From NCBI GenBank assembly GCA_022008415.1, contig JAIRBC010000002.1, positions 62,001-126,000 on the forward strand: 64,000 bases of DNA. Reading direction: 5' to 3'. Shown here piece after piece: positions 51,221-60,418 of this stretch. Made by a program: the position numbers and the translations under genes. The first letter of the stretch is position 1. Every line of letters begins with the position of its first letter. The stretch is from Cerina litoralis (GTDB lineage: Bacteria > Bacteroidota > Bacteroidia > Flavobacteriales > Flavobacteriaceae). The notes under the pieces were generated by a model, which was not told the origin of the DNA, did not search any database, and was given only the letters and a program-made list of their open reading frames with translations.

Positions 51221-51997
51221 TCAGCTCAATTTATTGTTCAATTCGTTCAATCTTATTTGGGTAAGGACCTTTTTGGTATATAGGGGAAAATCAGCATTTA
51301 GGATCCATCCAAAATAACCGGGTTCGTCTTCCAAAATCTGCTTTACCTTCTTCCCCTTATGTTTACCGAACGAAAACACCACCTCTTCATCGTCATCATA
51401 TCCCAGAAAGCCTGCAAAGTCGGCAAATTGGCGGTGGGTAGAGAATTCTGCAAGTTGCTTGATATTGTTTTCGAGCTCGGGATATCTTTCCAGTTGCGAT
51501 AACAGCACCTCATAGGTTGCCAAGGTATCGGCTTCGGCACTGTGGGCGTCGGCAAGGTCTTTATTGCAATAAAATTGATACGCAGCTCCCAGGGTACGCT
51601 TTTCCATTTTGTGAAAGATGGTCTGTACATCTACCGAGACCGTATTTTTCATGTCAAAATCAATATCGGACCTCAGCATTTCCTCGGCGAGCATAGGAAT
51701 ATCGAACCGATCGGAATTAAACCCGCCCAGATCACAGTCTTTAATCATCCTGTGGATTTCCTTGGCTAGTTGCTTAAAAGTAGGTTCGTTGGCCACTTTT
51801 TCATCAGATATGCCATGGATGGCCACCACCTCATCAGGAATTGGCATCTCTGGGTTTACCAACCACGTTTTGCTTTCCCGGTTGCCATTTGGAAATATCT
51901 TTAGAATCGAAATTTCGACCACCCGATCTTTGGCCACATTGGTTCCGGTGGTCTCCAAATCGAAAAAACAAATAGGCCGTGTTAAATTCAATTGCAT
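51221..51997 (-). CDS. DnaQ-like 3'-5' exonuclease (polymerase III epsilon family)
   Basis: A 258-residue DEDDh exonuclease: ExoI motif FFDLETTGT, ExoII GFNSDRFDIPMLAEE, ExoIII DAHSAEADTLAT. The last 60 residues (VFSFGKHKGKKVKQILEDEPGYFGWIL) form a second small domain typical of flavobacterial DnaQ homologues. It could be the proofreading subunit or a repair nuclease. The start is an ATG at 51997 with a TATCTTTG -7 box just upstream (52021-52014). Normal length. Confidence 0.88.
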   Translation of the reverse strand: MQLNLTRPICFFDLETTGTNVAKDRVVEISILKIFPNGNRESKTWLVNPEMPIPDEVVAIHGISDEKVANEPTFKQLAKEIHRMIKDCDLGGFNSDRFDIPMLAEEMLRSDIDFDMKNTVSVDVQTIFHKMEKRTLGAAYQFYCNKDLADAHSAEADTLATYEVLLSQLERYPELENNIKQLAEFSTHRQFADFAGFLGYDDDEEVVFSFGKHKGKKVKQILEDEPGYFGWILNADFPLYTKKVLTQIRLNELNNKLS

Positions 51998-52013
51998 ATG
52001 CTCTCTGTTTTTG

Positions 52014-52021
52014 CAAAGATA
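52014..52021 (-). promoter_or_regulatory. Candidate -7 element of the DnaQ-like gene
   Basis: TATCTTTG matches TAnnTTTG, 16 bases before the start codon. No good -33 TTG at 19 bases. Confidence 0.45.
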
Positions 52022-52120
52022 GTTTTTACCAAGTTCAGGGAAAATGAATACGGGGTTTAATCGATAAAAGGAAAACTAGAGGCTAGACATAAAATAGAAT
52101 CAAGGGACAAGAATCGGGAA

Positions 52121-52480
52121 TTAAGATTTGTTATCAGGAATTTTTTTAGAGGATTTGGCTCTCTCGTTAAAATCCAAACACAGATTGATCCAGAACCCAA
52201 AATCCGATTCGGATCGAAATCCTATTGGTCCCACATAACAATACCCGTTAAGGATCCTCCCTTTCATCACCGTGCTCTTAAATCCTTTTTTAAGCGATAG
52301 TTCCCCCGTTAATTTTGGATCAAAACGGCACATTAGGTTTTCCCCACTTACGTTAATACACATCTTTCCATTTACCATAAATGCCAGGCCACCAAACATC
52401 TTCTTTTCCTCCACGGAAATTTGAGGAAAATTCTTGAGGTACGCCCTTATTTTGTCGGCAAGATCGGTTTTGTACGCCAT
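52121..52480 (-). CDS. TfoX/Sxy N-terminal domain protein
   Basis: A 119-residue cytoplasmic protein with the TfoX N-terminal fold: KKMFGGLAFMVNGKMCINV, LMCRFDPKLTGELSLKKG and the closing GYCYVGPIGF. In gammaproteobacteria TfoX activates competence; stand-alone short copies in Bacteroidetes have unknown function. The C-terminal helical domain of TfoX is absent. I chose the ATG at 52480 (MAYKTDLADKIRAYL), as the upstream 12 residues of the open frame are not conserved-looking. Confidence 0.8.
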   Translation of the reverse strand: MAYKTDLADKIRAYLKNFPQISVEEKKMFGGLAFMVNGKMCINVSGENLMCRFDPKLTGELSLKKGFKSTVMKGRILNGYCYVGPIGFRSESDFGFWINLCLDFNERAKSSKKIPDNKS

Positions 52481-52528
52481 AGGATGTGTTGTTTTAAAGT
52501 TGAGTAAACTTGGCATAAACCGACCCCT

Positions 52529-53137
52529 TCACAACAAACTTTCAGATGATATTATTTTCCCTCCCTTTCTCAAGATATCTATTTTAGCCGCTTCAAACGC
52601 TTCTCGATCCAACGGTTTAGTGGCATCTTCGATCAAAACAGCCGAAAAACCCTCTGCCAGGGCATCCTGGACCGAAAAATAGACACAAAACTCCCCCGCC
52701 AGACCGGCAATATATATTTCGCTGACCCCCTTGTCCTTTAGATATCCGCTTAGCCCAGTGGATTTTAGGTGGGCATTGTCGTAAAAGCCACTGTAGCTAT
52801 CGATTTCCTGGCTGGTGCCTTTTCTGAAAATACTTTCAATTTTAGACGTTTGCAATTGCGGATGAAACTCCGCCCCGGTACTTTCCTGAACGCAGTGATC
52901 GGGCCACAGCACCTGATCCAAGCCATGGATTTTTAACACGTCGAATACCTCTTTTTCTTCATGGGCCGATGCAAAACTCGAATGCCCTTTGGGATGCCAG
53001 TCCTGGGTAGCCACAACCAGATCAAACCTTTTTTGAAGTCGATTAATTACGGGCACCACCCGGTCCCCTTTGGGCACAGGAAGTGCACCTCCTGGCATAA
53101 AATCGTTCTGTACATCGATTATTAGCAGTGCTTTCAT
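52529..53137 (-). CDS. pncA: Nicotinamidase
   Basis: A 202-residue isochorismatase-fold amidase. The catalytic triad regions are LLIIDVQNDFMPGG (Asp), the Lys-containing IFRKGTS and GLAGEFCVYFSV (nucleophilic Cys); metal histidines are in TQDWHPKGHSSF. It converts nicotinamide to nicotinate. The ATG at 53137 is chosen over an in-frame TTG two codons earlier. It lies 110 bases from pncB, which uses its product, so both genes make the Preiss-Handler salvage route with cinA and nnrDE nearby. Confidence 0.93.
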   Translation of the reverse strand: MKALLIIDVQNDFMPGGALPVPKGDRVVPVINRLQKRFDLVVATQDWHPKGHSSFASAHEEKEVFDVLKIHGLDQVLWPDHCVQESTGAEFHPQLQTSKIESIFRKGTSQEIDSYSGFYDNAHLKSTGLSGYLKDKGVSEIYIAGLAGEFCVYFSVQDALAEGFSAVLIEDATKPLDREAFEAAKIDILRKGGKIISSESLL

Positions 53138-53246
53138 GGACAAATCATTTTAGATACAAACTGATTGACAATTATATAAAATACAAGTAGTATTGGAAAA
53201 GAGAACATAGAGAAAGGACCCTTTTTAAACTCATTAACCCCTAAAC

Positions 53247-54656
53247 CTATAAACTCCTTTTGGATTCCCTGATAAGTTTATCCCGCTCGTTTCTAAGCGC
53301 CTCGCTTATCCCTATCTTATAGAGGTGCGGATTGTCAAAACGCTTGTATTCTATGGGCAATTCCGATAACCTTTGTTTGCTGTATTCGGCAATTTTAGTA
53401 AGGGATTGCTTTGCTATCAGCTTTTTACCGTTTTCCATCACGGTTTCCATCAACGGTTCCTGCTCAAATCCCTTGAGAACCATCTTCTTCGTAATTTCAA
53501 ACGGGTGGTACATGGTATCGATATGGGTTTCATTATAAAGACCGATGGCATCGGCCCCAATACATTTTCCATGGCTATCCTTTATCCTAAATACTTGCTT
53601 TCTGTGCGGAAGCGTCGTTTTTGTGATGCTTTCCGAAATTTTTATCCTCGGTTTTCCGCCCGACCAGGCCAGCTTATACACGCCGTCTAGTGCGCCATCG
53701 GGGCCTCCGGTAACCAAATTGGTGCCCACCCCAAAAATATCGATGGGACCTTCCTGTTCCAAGATACTTTTGATCACGTACTCATCTAATTGATTGGAAG
53801 CCGCGATTTTTACGTAGTCCAGACCTGCGTCGTCCAAAAGACGTCGCGTTTTTTTTGCGAGGTAAGCAAGGTCACCACTGTCTAAACGTACCGCCATCAG
53901 TTTATCTCCCCTTTCTTCCATTTCCTTCGCCACGGCTATGGCATTGGGCATACCACTTTCCAAGGTGTTGTACGTATCTACCAACAACACACAATCCTGT
54001 GGCCGTTCTTGGGCAAAACATTTAAAAGCGGTAAGCTCATCGTCAAAACTCTGTATAAAAGAATGCGCCATGGTTCCCGAAACCGAGATATCAAAATCCT
54101 TTCCTGCCACCACATTGCTCGTAGCGGAAACTCCACCGATCACAGCCGCCCTAGATGCTAAATAGCCTCCCGGACCCTGGGCCCGGCGCAGGCCAAAATC
54201 GATCAAGAGATTGCCCCTTGCCACTAAATTAATTCGACTGGCCTTGGTAGCGATCAAGGTTTGAAAATTCAATAAATTTAAAATAATGGTCTCCACCAAT
54301 TGGGCCTCTATTATATTGGCCTCTACCTGCAGCACCGGTCTATTTGGAAATACGACATCGCCTTCCTTAACGGAACGGATCTTTCCCCGAAACCTAAAAT
54401 CCTTTAAAAAGGCGATAAAATCCCGGTCAAAATGCTGTTTCTTTAGAAACTCGAGATCTTCATTGGAAAATCTCAGATCTTCAAGAATTTCCAATAGATG
54501 ATCCAGACCGGCAAAGATCGCGTACCCCCCTTGGAAGGGTAGCTTTCGAAAAAAATAATCAAAGACCGCCCGGTCCGCTTTCTGGCTGCTCTTAAAATAG
54601 ACTTGGGCCATGGCCAATTGGTATTGGTCCGTATAGGTCGCGGTAAAATTTATCAT
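53247..54656 (-). CDS. pncB: Nicotinate phosphoribosyltransferase
   Basis: A 469-residue phosphoribosyltransferase. The autophosphorylated histidine lies in SGTMAHSFIQSF; other family blocks are FDYFFRKLPFQGGYAIFAGLDHLLE, DFGLRRAQGPGGYLASRAA and AVRLDSGDLAYL. It makes NaMN from nicotinate and PRPP with ATP hydrolysis. Upstream there is a TATCTTTG box (54681-54674), a possible promoter. It is paired with pncA. Confidence 0.95.
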   Translation of the reverse strand: MINFTATYTDQYQLAMAQVYFKSSQKADRAVFDYFFRKLPFQGGYAIFAGLDHLLEILEDLRFSNEDLEFLKKQHFDRDFIAFLKDFRFRGKIRSVKEGDVVFPNRPVLQVEANIIEAQLVETIILNLLNFQTLIATKASRINLVARGNLLIDFGLRRAQGPGGYLASRAAVIGGVSATSNVVAGKDFDISVSGTMAHSFIQSFDDELTAFKCFAQERPQDCVLLVDTYNTLESGMPNAIAVAKEMEERGDKLMAVRLDSGDLAYLAKKTRRLLDDAGLDYVKIAASNQLDEYVIKSILEQEGPIDIFGVGTNLVTGGPDGALDGVYKLAWSGGKPRIKISESITKTTLPHRKQVFRIKDSHGKCIGADAIGLYNETHIDTMYHPFEITKKMVLKGFEQEPLMETVMENGKKLIAKQSLTKIAEYSKQRLSELPIEYKRFDNPHLYKIGISEALRNERDKLIRESKRSL

Positions 54657-54838
54657 CCCTTATAGGTTTAGGACAAAGATAACAAGCTTCTGTCGGATAA
54701 TAAATAGAAGGGACGGTTCATGTTATAACAAACTTTGAAAAAGTAAGACCAGCACCTACTCGATACAATTTGCATGACATTCCATATTTGCTGAATTCTA
54801 GATTGTAATTAACTTTACAAATCGAAGCTCAAATTCGT

Positions 54839-54846
54839 TATATTTG
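54839..54846 (+). promoter_or_regulatory. Candidate -7 element of the isomerase gene
   Basis: TATATTTG, 27 bases before the ATG at 54874; the in-frame TTG at 54844 lies inside the box and is rejected as a start. Confidence 0.5.
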
Positions 54847-54873
54847 ATAATCAACAATTTAATCCCAAAGAAA

Positions 54874-55842
54874 ATGATAGATCGACGCAAGTTTATAACC
54901 GGGGCGGCCACCCTTGGAATAGGTACGGCCTTTGCCGAAAGTTTTGCCATGCCCGAAAGTCCCTACGGAAGAAAGGTAGTCGGCCGTGCTAAAAAAATTA
55001 AACACAATCCCATTGGTGTCTCGTCGTATTCATTTTGGCAATTTAACGGTCCAAAGGAAGAGGTGCCCATGGAGCTTTGCATTGAAAAGGCCGCGGCCAT
55101 GGGCTTCGATGGCATTGAATTTCTATTGGTACAAATGTCGTCGGAGGAAAACAGCTATCTGCAAAAGCTAAAGAAACAGGCCTATCATGCGGGATTGGAC
55201 CTGATGGGTTTTTCTACGCACCAAGGATATGTATACCCGGAAAAGGAAAAGCGCGAGGAGAACATTGCCAAGACCATACATCAGATCGAATTGGCCTATC
55301 AACTCGGTATTCCGGTCATGCGGTTGAATACGGGACGTTGGGGAACTACAAAATCCTTCGACGACCTCATGGCAAACAAAGGCATTGAGCCGGCCCTGGA
55401 GGGCTATACGGAAGATGACGGATTTGCGTGGGTCATAGACTCCATAGTACAATGTCTTCCCGTGGCAGAAAAATGTGGGGTAGTCCTTGGTTTGGAAAAC
55501 CATTGGGGACTGGGCCGCACGGCAGCTGGGGTAAAACGCATCGTGGATACCATCGATAGCCCTTGGCTCCAGGTAACACTGGATACTGGCAATTTTCTGG
55601 AGGACAGGAAAGCACAGATGGAACTTTTAGCTCCCCAGACATTTTTGGTACAAGCAAAGACCTATTATGGTGGTGGTAAATGGTATACGCTGGATATCGA
55701 TTACCCAGAGATTGGAGAAATAATGCGTAAGAACAACTACAGAGGCTATATTTCTTTGGAGTTCGAAGGCAACGAATCTCCAGAAACCGCAGTCCCTAAA
55801 AGTTTGGAGGTACTACGGGAATCTTTTTATTACGATCTGTAA
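54874..55842 (+). CDS. Sugar phosphate isomerase/epimerase-like TIM barrel, exported
   Basis: A 322-residue xylose-isomerase-like TIM barrel with a Tat-type signal (DRRKFITGAATLGIGTAFA). Candidate metal ligands lie in VVLGLENHWG (Glu), LQVTLDTGNF (Asp) and YISLEFEGNE (Glu). It is related in type to the ThuA-operon isomerase at 15002. Its ATG follows a TATATTTG promoter box. It stands alone and is convergent with nnrDE, 8 bases apart. Substrate unknown. Confidence 0.82.
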   Translation: MIDRRKFITGAATLGIGTAFAESFAMPESPYGRKVVGRAKKIKHNPIGVSSYSFWQFNGPKEEVPMELCIEKAAAMGFDGIEFLLVQMSSEENSYLQKLKKQAYHAGLDLMGFSTHQGYVYPEKEKREENIAKTIHQIELAYQLGIPVMRLNTGRWGTTKSFDDLMANKGIEPALEGYTEDDGFAWVIDSIVQCLPVAEKCGVVLGLENHWGLGRTAAGVKRIVDTIDSPWLQVTLDTGNFLEDRKAQMELLAPQTFLVQAKTYYGGGKWYTLDIDYPEIGEIMRKNNYRGYISLEFEGNESPETAVPKSLEVLRESFYYDL

Positions 55843-55850
55843 GCTCTAGG

Positions 55851-57398
55851 TCATGAATCGTTATCACTACGTTGTACCTGTGGTCCCTCGGCAACCTGGA
55901 ACAAATCTAAAAAAGCACCCCCTAAGGAATCGATTATTCCTGTAGCTGTCAAAGCTTGGTACCCCGTTTTTTCAACCGCGATATCGCCGGCCCTGCCATG
56001 GAGATAAACACCAAATATGGCTGCTTGCAGGGAATCGTAGCCCTGGGCGATCAATCCGGTGATTATGCCAGTGAGCACATCGCCACTGCCTCCAGTGGCC
56101 ATTCCAGGGTTGCCGGTGGTGTTTACATAACCCTTGTCATTATATAAAACTACGGTATTGGCACCTTTGATAACGAGGACACAATTGAATTTTTTTGAAA
56201 AAGATTTAGCCTTTTCCAATTTGTCAAAATCATCCTTCCAAATTCCGATCAAGCGCTCCAGTTCCTTGGGGTGAGGGGTTAAAACGGCTTTTGCAGGCAG
56301 ATCCTTTAACATCCCTTTGTTTTTTGATAGGATATTCAAGGCATCGGCATCAATGACCAACGGTCTTTTGTTATTTTTTAGAAATTCGCCAAACGCCTTT
56401 ACGGTCCCATTTTCTGTCCCCATACCGACCCCGATACCGATTACGGAGGGATCGATGTCAAAAAATATATGGAAAATCTGTTCCTCCCCCTCATCCGTTA
56501 TAACCATAGCCTCCGGAAGCCCCGTTTGCACCGGTAGATACCCGCATTTAGGAACATAGGCCGTCACGAGTCCGCTACCCGAATACAGGCAGGCCCGGGA
56601 AGCGAGCAATACGGCGCCGATCTTGCCAAAACTGCCCCCGACGAGCAAAGCGTGCCCATAGGTGCCCTTATGTGAGAATTTTTCCCGGGGACGGTACCAT
56701 TGGAGTACCTCATTTTTACCGGTCAATTCATAATCCGTTTCCGTTTTGGATAAATATTCTTGATCCAACCCAATATCAAGCAATTCCCACCCATTGCTGT
56801 AAATTCCTGTCTGCGGTAAGAAAAAAACCAATTTGGGCACTTGAAAGGTAAGGGTATGGTTGGCACAAACAATACCCTTACCATCTTTTGGCACCTTGTC
56901 TAAAAACAACCCCGAAGGCACGTCGATGGCAAGTATGAACGCCCGAGATCGATTCATGTGTTGTAGCAAAACCACCACCCAAGAAGCAGGCGGACGGTTA
57001 AGGCCTATCCCAAATATGGCATCTACCAAGATGTCATCTGGGGTTATTCTTGGGAGGTCGGAGGCGTCAGAAATAAAATCGGGCCATACCTTTATATCCT
57101 TCAGTCGGTCCAAGTTTATCAAGAAATCCTGTGAGCGCTTATCGCTGTAGTTAACCACATAGACCCCGATGTTGTACCCGTGCTGCTTTAAGAGTCTTGC
57201 CACCGCCAAACCGTCTCCGCCATTATTGCCAATTCCGCAGAACAAGTGGATTTTTACCGTTGTGTCCTGCAGTCGGAGGTGCATCCAATTAAAAACCTGA
57301 TTAGCTGCCCGCTCCATAAGTTCTACACTGGTAATTCCCTGATTTTTAATCGTGGAGTTATCGGCTTCGTATATTTGGCTTGCACTAAAAATCTTCAT
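55851..57398 (-). CDS. nnrDE: Bifunctional NAD(P)HX epimerase/dehydratase
   Basis: A 515-residue fusion. The N-terminal YjeF_N epimerase (about 1-215; GIGNNGGDGLAVARLLKQHG) is joined to a C-terminal ribokinase-like ADP-dependent dehydratase (about 225-500; GSFGKIGAVLLASRACLYSGSGL and GNPGMATGGSGDVLTGIITGLIAQG). It repairs hydrated NADH/NADPH. The protein ends with a short polar tail. It is convergent with the isomerase gene (8 bases, no terminator visible). Confidence 0.95.
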   Translation of the reverse strand: MKIFSASQIYEADNSTIKNQGITSVELMERAANQVFNWMHLRLQDTTVKIHLFCGIGNNGGDGLAVARLLKQHGYNIGVYVVNYSDKRSQDFLINLDRLKDIKVWPDFISDASDLPRITPDDILVDAIFGIGLNRPPASWVVVLLQHMNRSRAFILAIDVPSGLFLDKVPKDGKGIVCANHTLTFQVPKLVFFLPQTGIYSNGWELLDIGLDQEYLSKTETDYELTGKNEVLQWYRPREKFSHKGTYGHALLVGGSFGKIGAVLLASRACLYSGSGLVTAYVPKCGYLPVQTGLPEAMVITDEGEEQIFHIFFDIDPSVIGIGVGMGTENGTVKAFGEFLKNNKRPLVIDADALNILSKNKGMLKDLPAKAVLTPHPKELERLIGIWKDDFDKLEKAKSFSKKFNCVLVIKGANTVVLYNDKGYVNTTGNPGMATGGSGDVLTGIITGLIAQGYDSLQAAIFGVYLHGRAGDIAVEKTGYQALTATGIIDSLGGAFLDLFQVAEGPQVQRSDNDS

Positions 57399-57578
57399 TG
57401 ATTAGATTTTGGTCTGGAGACATAAGATTGGAGATGATTGAAACTAAGTTTGTTCATATCGTCTCTTAAATTAACTTAAATTCGAATTTACATGTTCTAA
57501 TATTTACCGCAAATAACGCGACAACCTAATAACGCATTAAACAAATAATTATCAAATCCGAAAAAATCATCACAAACG

Positions 57579-57609
57579 TTTGATTCAATGATCAAAAATA
57601 CTACATTTG
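57579..57609 (+). promoter_or_regulatory. Promoter of the thr leader and thrABC
   Basis: TTTG at 57579-57582, then 19 bases, then TACATTTG at 57602-57609: a full match to the Bacteroidetes promoter. Expected start near 57616, nine bases before the leader-peptide ATG. Confidence 0.8.
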
Positions 57610-57624
57610 ATCCTTTCGAGAATC

Positions 57625-57720
57625 ATGCATTTGTACAAGACGGACATAAATACCATTTTTTCTTCCATTCACAATGGTTGCACTACCTTTTTTGCTACCG
57701 ATATCACCCCTTTGGGGTAA
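57625..57720 (+). CDS. Candidate Thr/Ile-rich leader peptide of thrABC
   Basis: A 31-codon open frame (ATG 57625, TAA 57718-57720) lies directly behind the consensus promoter. It encodes six threonines and four isoleucines, with a Thr-Thr pair at codons 20-21 and Thr at 25 and 28, near the end. The composition resembles regulatory leader peptides of threonine operons, where ribosome stalling at Thr/Ile codons controls transcription. Near the stop ACCCC/GGGGT (57706-57718) forms a stem and could compete with a GCTACC/GGTAAGC pairing. No strong downstream terminator is seen, so the mechanism remains open. Confidence 0.5.
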   Translation: MHLYKTDINTIFSSIHNGCTTFFATDITPLG

Positions 57721-57890
57721 GCTACTACATATACGTCCGTTTCCGCTATTTTTATTGAACTCGTTTAAATCTTTTCAATTGGCTAAAAAATTGCCCATTT
57801 CAAACCACTCATTACCCAATTTTCACTTCAATCCAAAAAATTCTGATGAGTTCACAGTAATAATAAATTACCATTTAACCGTATTACAAA
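57721..57890. other. Untranslated leader before thrA
   Basis: 170 bases, AT-rich, no strong hairpin-plus-U-run by eye. Candidate pairings such as TTGGC/GCCCA near 57778-57803 are weak. Confidence 0.4.
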
Positions 57891-60335
57891 ATGAAAGTTC
57901 TTAAATTCGGTGGCACTTCGGTGGCCAACGCAAAAAATATATCCCAGGTAAAAGATATTGTCGGCCAGACTCCCGGAGATCAATTGGTCGTTGTTGTTTC
58001 CGCACTCGGTGGGATCACCGACCTTTTGCTAAAAACCGCTGATTTGGCAGCATCCCAGGACAAGGGCTACCAAGCAATCCTCAAAGACATTGAGGACCGA
58101 CACATTAAGGCCATTCAGGAACTCATTCCCATAGCCTCCCAAAGCAAGGTACTTAGCAAGGTAAAGAGCGAACTGAATATTTTAGAGACCCTCTTGGAAG
58201 GCGCCTACCTCATTGGCGAGATCACCCCCAAACTTTCGGATAAAATTGTTAGTTTCGGAGAGCTCCTATCCTCGTACATCATTAGTGAATTCTTTATTAT
58301 CTCCCAATTGGACGCCGTCTACAAGGACAGTAGGGAATTGATCAAGACAAACAATAACTATGGAAAAGGAATCGTTAATTTTGAAGTAACCAACAACAAT
58401 TGCCAAACCTACTTTAACCAAAGTAAACACAGAATTACCGTTTTGGGCGGCTTTATTGCTTCTTCCACACAGGGCAACTCTACCACCCTTGGCCGTGGAG
58501 GTTCCGACTATACGGCAGCGATCATCTCAGGTATACTAAACGCAGAGACGTTGGAAATATGGACCGATGTTAGTGGCATGTACACTGCCAATCCAAAAAT
58601 AGTAAAACAGGCCGTAGCAATTCCACATATTTCTTACGAAGAAGCCATGGAGCTGTCGCACTTCGGTGCCAAGGTACTCTACCCACCAACCATACAACCG
58701 GTCCTTGCCAAGGGCATTTCCATCCATATAAAAAACACTTTCGAGCCCAAAGCGCCAGGAACCCTGATTACCGAGAACCGAAATGGGAGCGGAAAGTCCG
58801 TTCGCGGTATTAGCCATGTAGAAAATATGGCGCTCATTTCTTTGGAAGGTCCGGGTATGGTCGGTATCCCCGGCATATCGAAACGGTTTTTCGAAGTCTT
58901 GTCGGAGGCCAATATCAGCGTGGTATTCATCACCCAGGCTTCTTCCGAACATTCCATTTGTGTGGGAATCCCCGCCGTGGATGCCGAAAAGGCAGTAACG
59001 GTCATCAATGAGACCTTTGAATATGAGATTTTTAGAGGCAAGATAAAATCTGTAAAAGCCGAGACAGATTTGGCGATCATCGCCCTTGTCGGGGACAATA
59101 TGAAAAGTCATCAAGGGCTGAGCGGCAAGATGTTCAGTACCCTGGGGAAAAACAACGTCAACATCCGCGCGATTGCACAAGGTGCCTCGGAGCGTAACAT
59201 TTCCGCTGTCATAAAAAAGGAAGATGTTAAAAAGGCCCTAAACGCACTCCACGAAGAATTTTTTGAGGAAAACGTAAAACAACTCAACCTCTTTGTGATG
59301 GGGGTCGGGAATGTGGGTTCCAAATTCCTACACCAAATTCAACAGCAAAAAAAATATCTCAAGGAAAATTTAAAGCTGAATATCCGCGTAATCGGGATAT
59401 CAAACTCAAGGACTATGTTCTTCGACGAAAGTGGGATTCCCCTAAGAAATTGGGAAGACCTGCTTGTCTCCGGAGCGAAAGCCGACAAATCCAAATTTTA
59501 TGACCAGGTTCAGAAACTTAATTTCCGCAACAGTATTTTTGTGGACAACACAGCGAGCCTGGAGGTTTCAAAAACCTATTCCGATTATTTACAAAACAGC
59601 ATTTCGGTTGTCACTTGCAACAAAATCGCTTGTTCTTCGGAATATGAAAACTATGCGGAACTCAAAAATCTAGCCCGAAAATACAACGCACCCTTTTTGT
59701 TCGAGACCAATGTAGGCGCTGGTTTGCCAATTTTGGATACCCTAAAGAATCTGATCGCTTCCGGTGACAAGGTGTTAAAAATACAGGCGGTACTCTCTGG
59801 AAGTCTTAATTTTGTCTTCAACAATTTCAATGACCGGGTCACCTTTCACGACGTCGTAAAACAGGCACAGGAACAGGGGTATACGGAACCCGATCCAAAG
59901 ATCGACCTCAGCGGCATCGATGTGATGCGGAAAATTTTGATCTTGGCCCGGGAAAGTGGAAACCGGCTAGCTATGGATGAGATTGAAAATAAATCCTTTT
60001 TACCGGAAGAAAGCCTTGCAGCGATCAATAACGATGATTTTTTTACCTCGTTGACCAAGTATGAGGAATCTTTCCAGGCACTATACAAACATGCAGCGGA
60101 TAAGGATTCCAAATTAAAATATGTAGCGCAGTTTGATGAGGGAAAGGCTAGTGTAGGACTTCAAGAAATCCCCAAAGGACACGATTTTTATAATCTGGAA
60201 GGAAGTGACAATATCGTTCTATTTTATACGGAAAGGTACCCCAATCAGCCCATGATTATCAAAGGAGCCGGAGCCGGGGCAGAGGTAACCGCTTCCGGAA
60301 TTTTTGCGGATATTATTAGGATCGGGAACTTTTAG
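57891..60335 (+). CDS. thrA: Bifunctional aspartate kinase/homoserine dehydrogenase
   Basis: An 814-residue fusion. The aspartokinase part (about 1-290) starts MKVLKFGGTSVANAKN and has TLGRGGSDYTAA; two ACT-type regulatory segments follow (about 310-460); the homoserine dehydrogenase part (about 465-814) has VMGVGNVGSKFLHQI and the catalytic GGxxxD-type NVGAGLPILDTLKNLI region. It starts the threonine branch from aspartate and is typically inhibited by threonine. It heads thrA-thrB-thrC and follows the leader peptide region. Confidence 0.95.
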   Translation: MKVLKFGGTSVANAKNISQVKDIVGQTPGDQLVVVVSALGGITDLLLKTADLAASQDKGYQAILKDIEDRHIKAIQELIPIASQSKVLSKVKSELNILETLLEGAYLIGEITPKLSDKIVSFGELLSSYIISEFFIISQLDAVYKDSRELIKTNNNYGKGIVNFEVTNNNCQTYFNQSKHRITVLGGFIASSTQGNSTTLGRGGSDYTAAIISGILNAETLEIWTDVSGMYTANPKIVKQAVAIPHISYEEAMELSHFGAKVLYPPTIQPVLAKGISIHIKNTFEPKAPGTLITENRNGSGKSVRGISHVENMALISLEGPGMVGIPGISKRFFEVLSEANISVVFITQASSEHSICVGIPAVDAEKAVTVINETFEYEIFRGKIKSVKAETDLAIIALVGDNMKSHQGLSGKMFSTLGKNNVNIRAIAQGASERNISAVIKKEDVKKALNALHEEFFEENVKQLNLFVMGVGNVGSKFLHQIQQQKKYLKENLKLNIRVIGISNSRTMFFDESGIPLRNWEDLLVSGAKADKSKFYDQVQKLNFRNSIFVDNTASLEVSKTYSDYLQNSISVVTCNKIACSSEYENYAELKNLARKYNAPFLFETNVGAGLPILDTLKNLIASGDKVLKIQAVLSGSLNFVFNNFNDRVTFHDVVKQAQEQGYTEPDPKIDLSGIDVMRKILILARESGNRLAMDEIENKSFLPEESLAAINNDDFFTSLTKYEESFQALYKHAADKDSKLKYVAQFDEGKASVGLQEIPKGHDFYNLEGSDNIVLFYTERYPNQPMIIKGAGAGAEVTASGIFADIIRIGNF

Positions 60336-60418
60336 AGTTTCTGGTTTAAAATGTCTCAAGTTTCAAGTTACCCAATTTAACCTAAAACTTGAAACCATTA
60401 AACCTGAAACCAAATATT

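Noticed and set aside
57674-57904. 76-codon frame leading into thrA
   Set aside because: Overlaps the better-supported leader peptide and the thrA start in another frame; composition is not protein-like.
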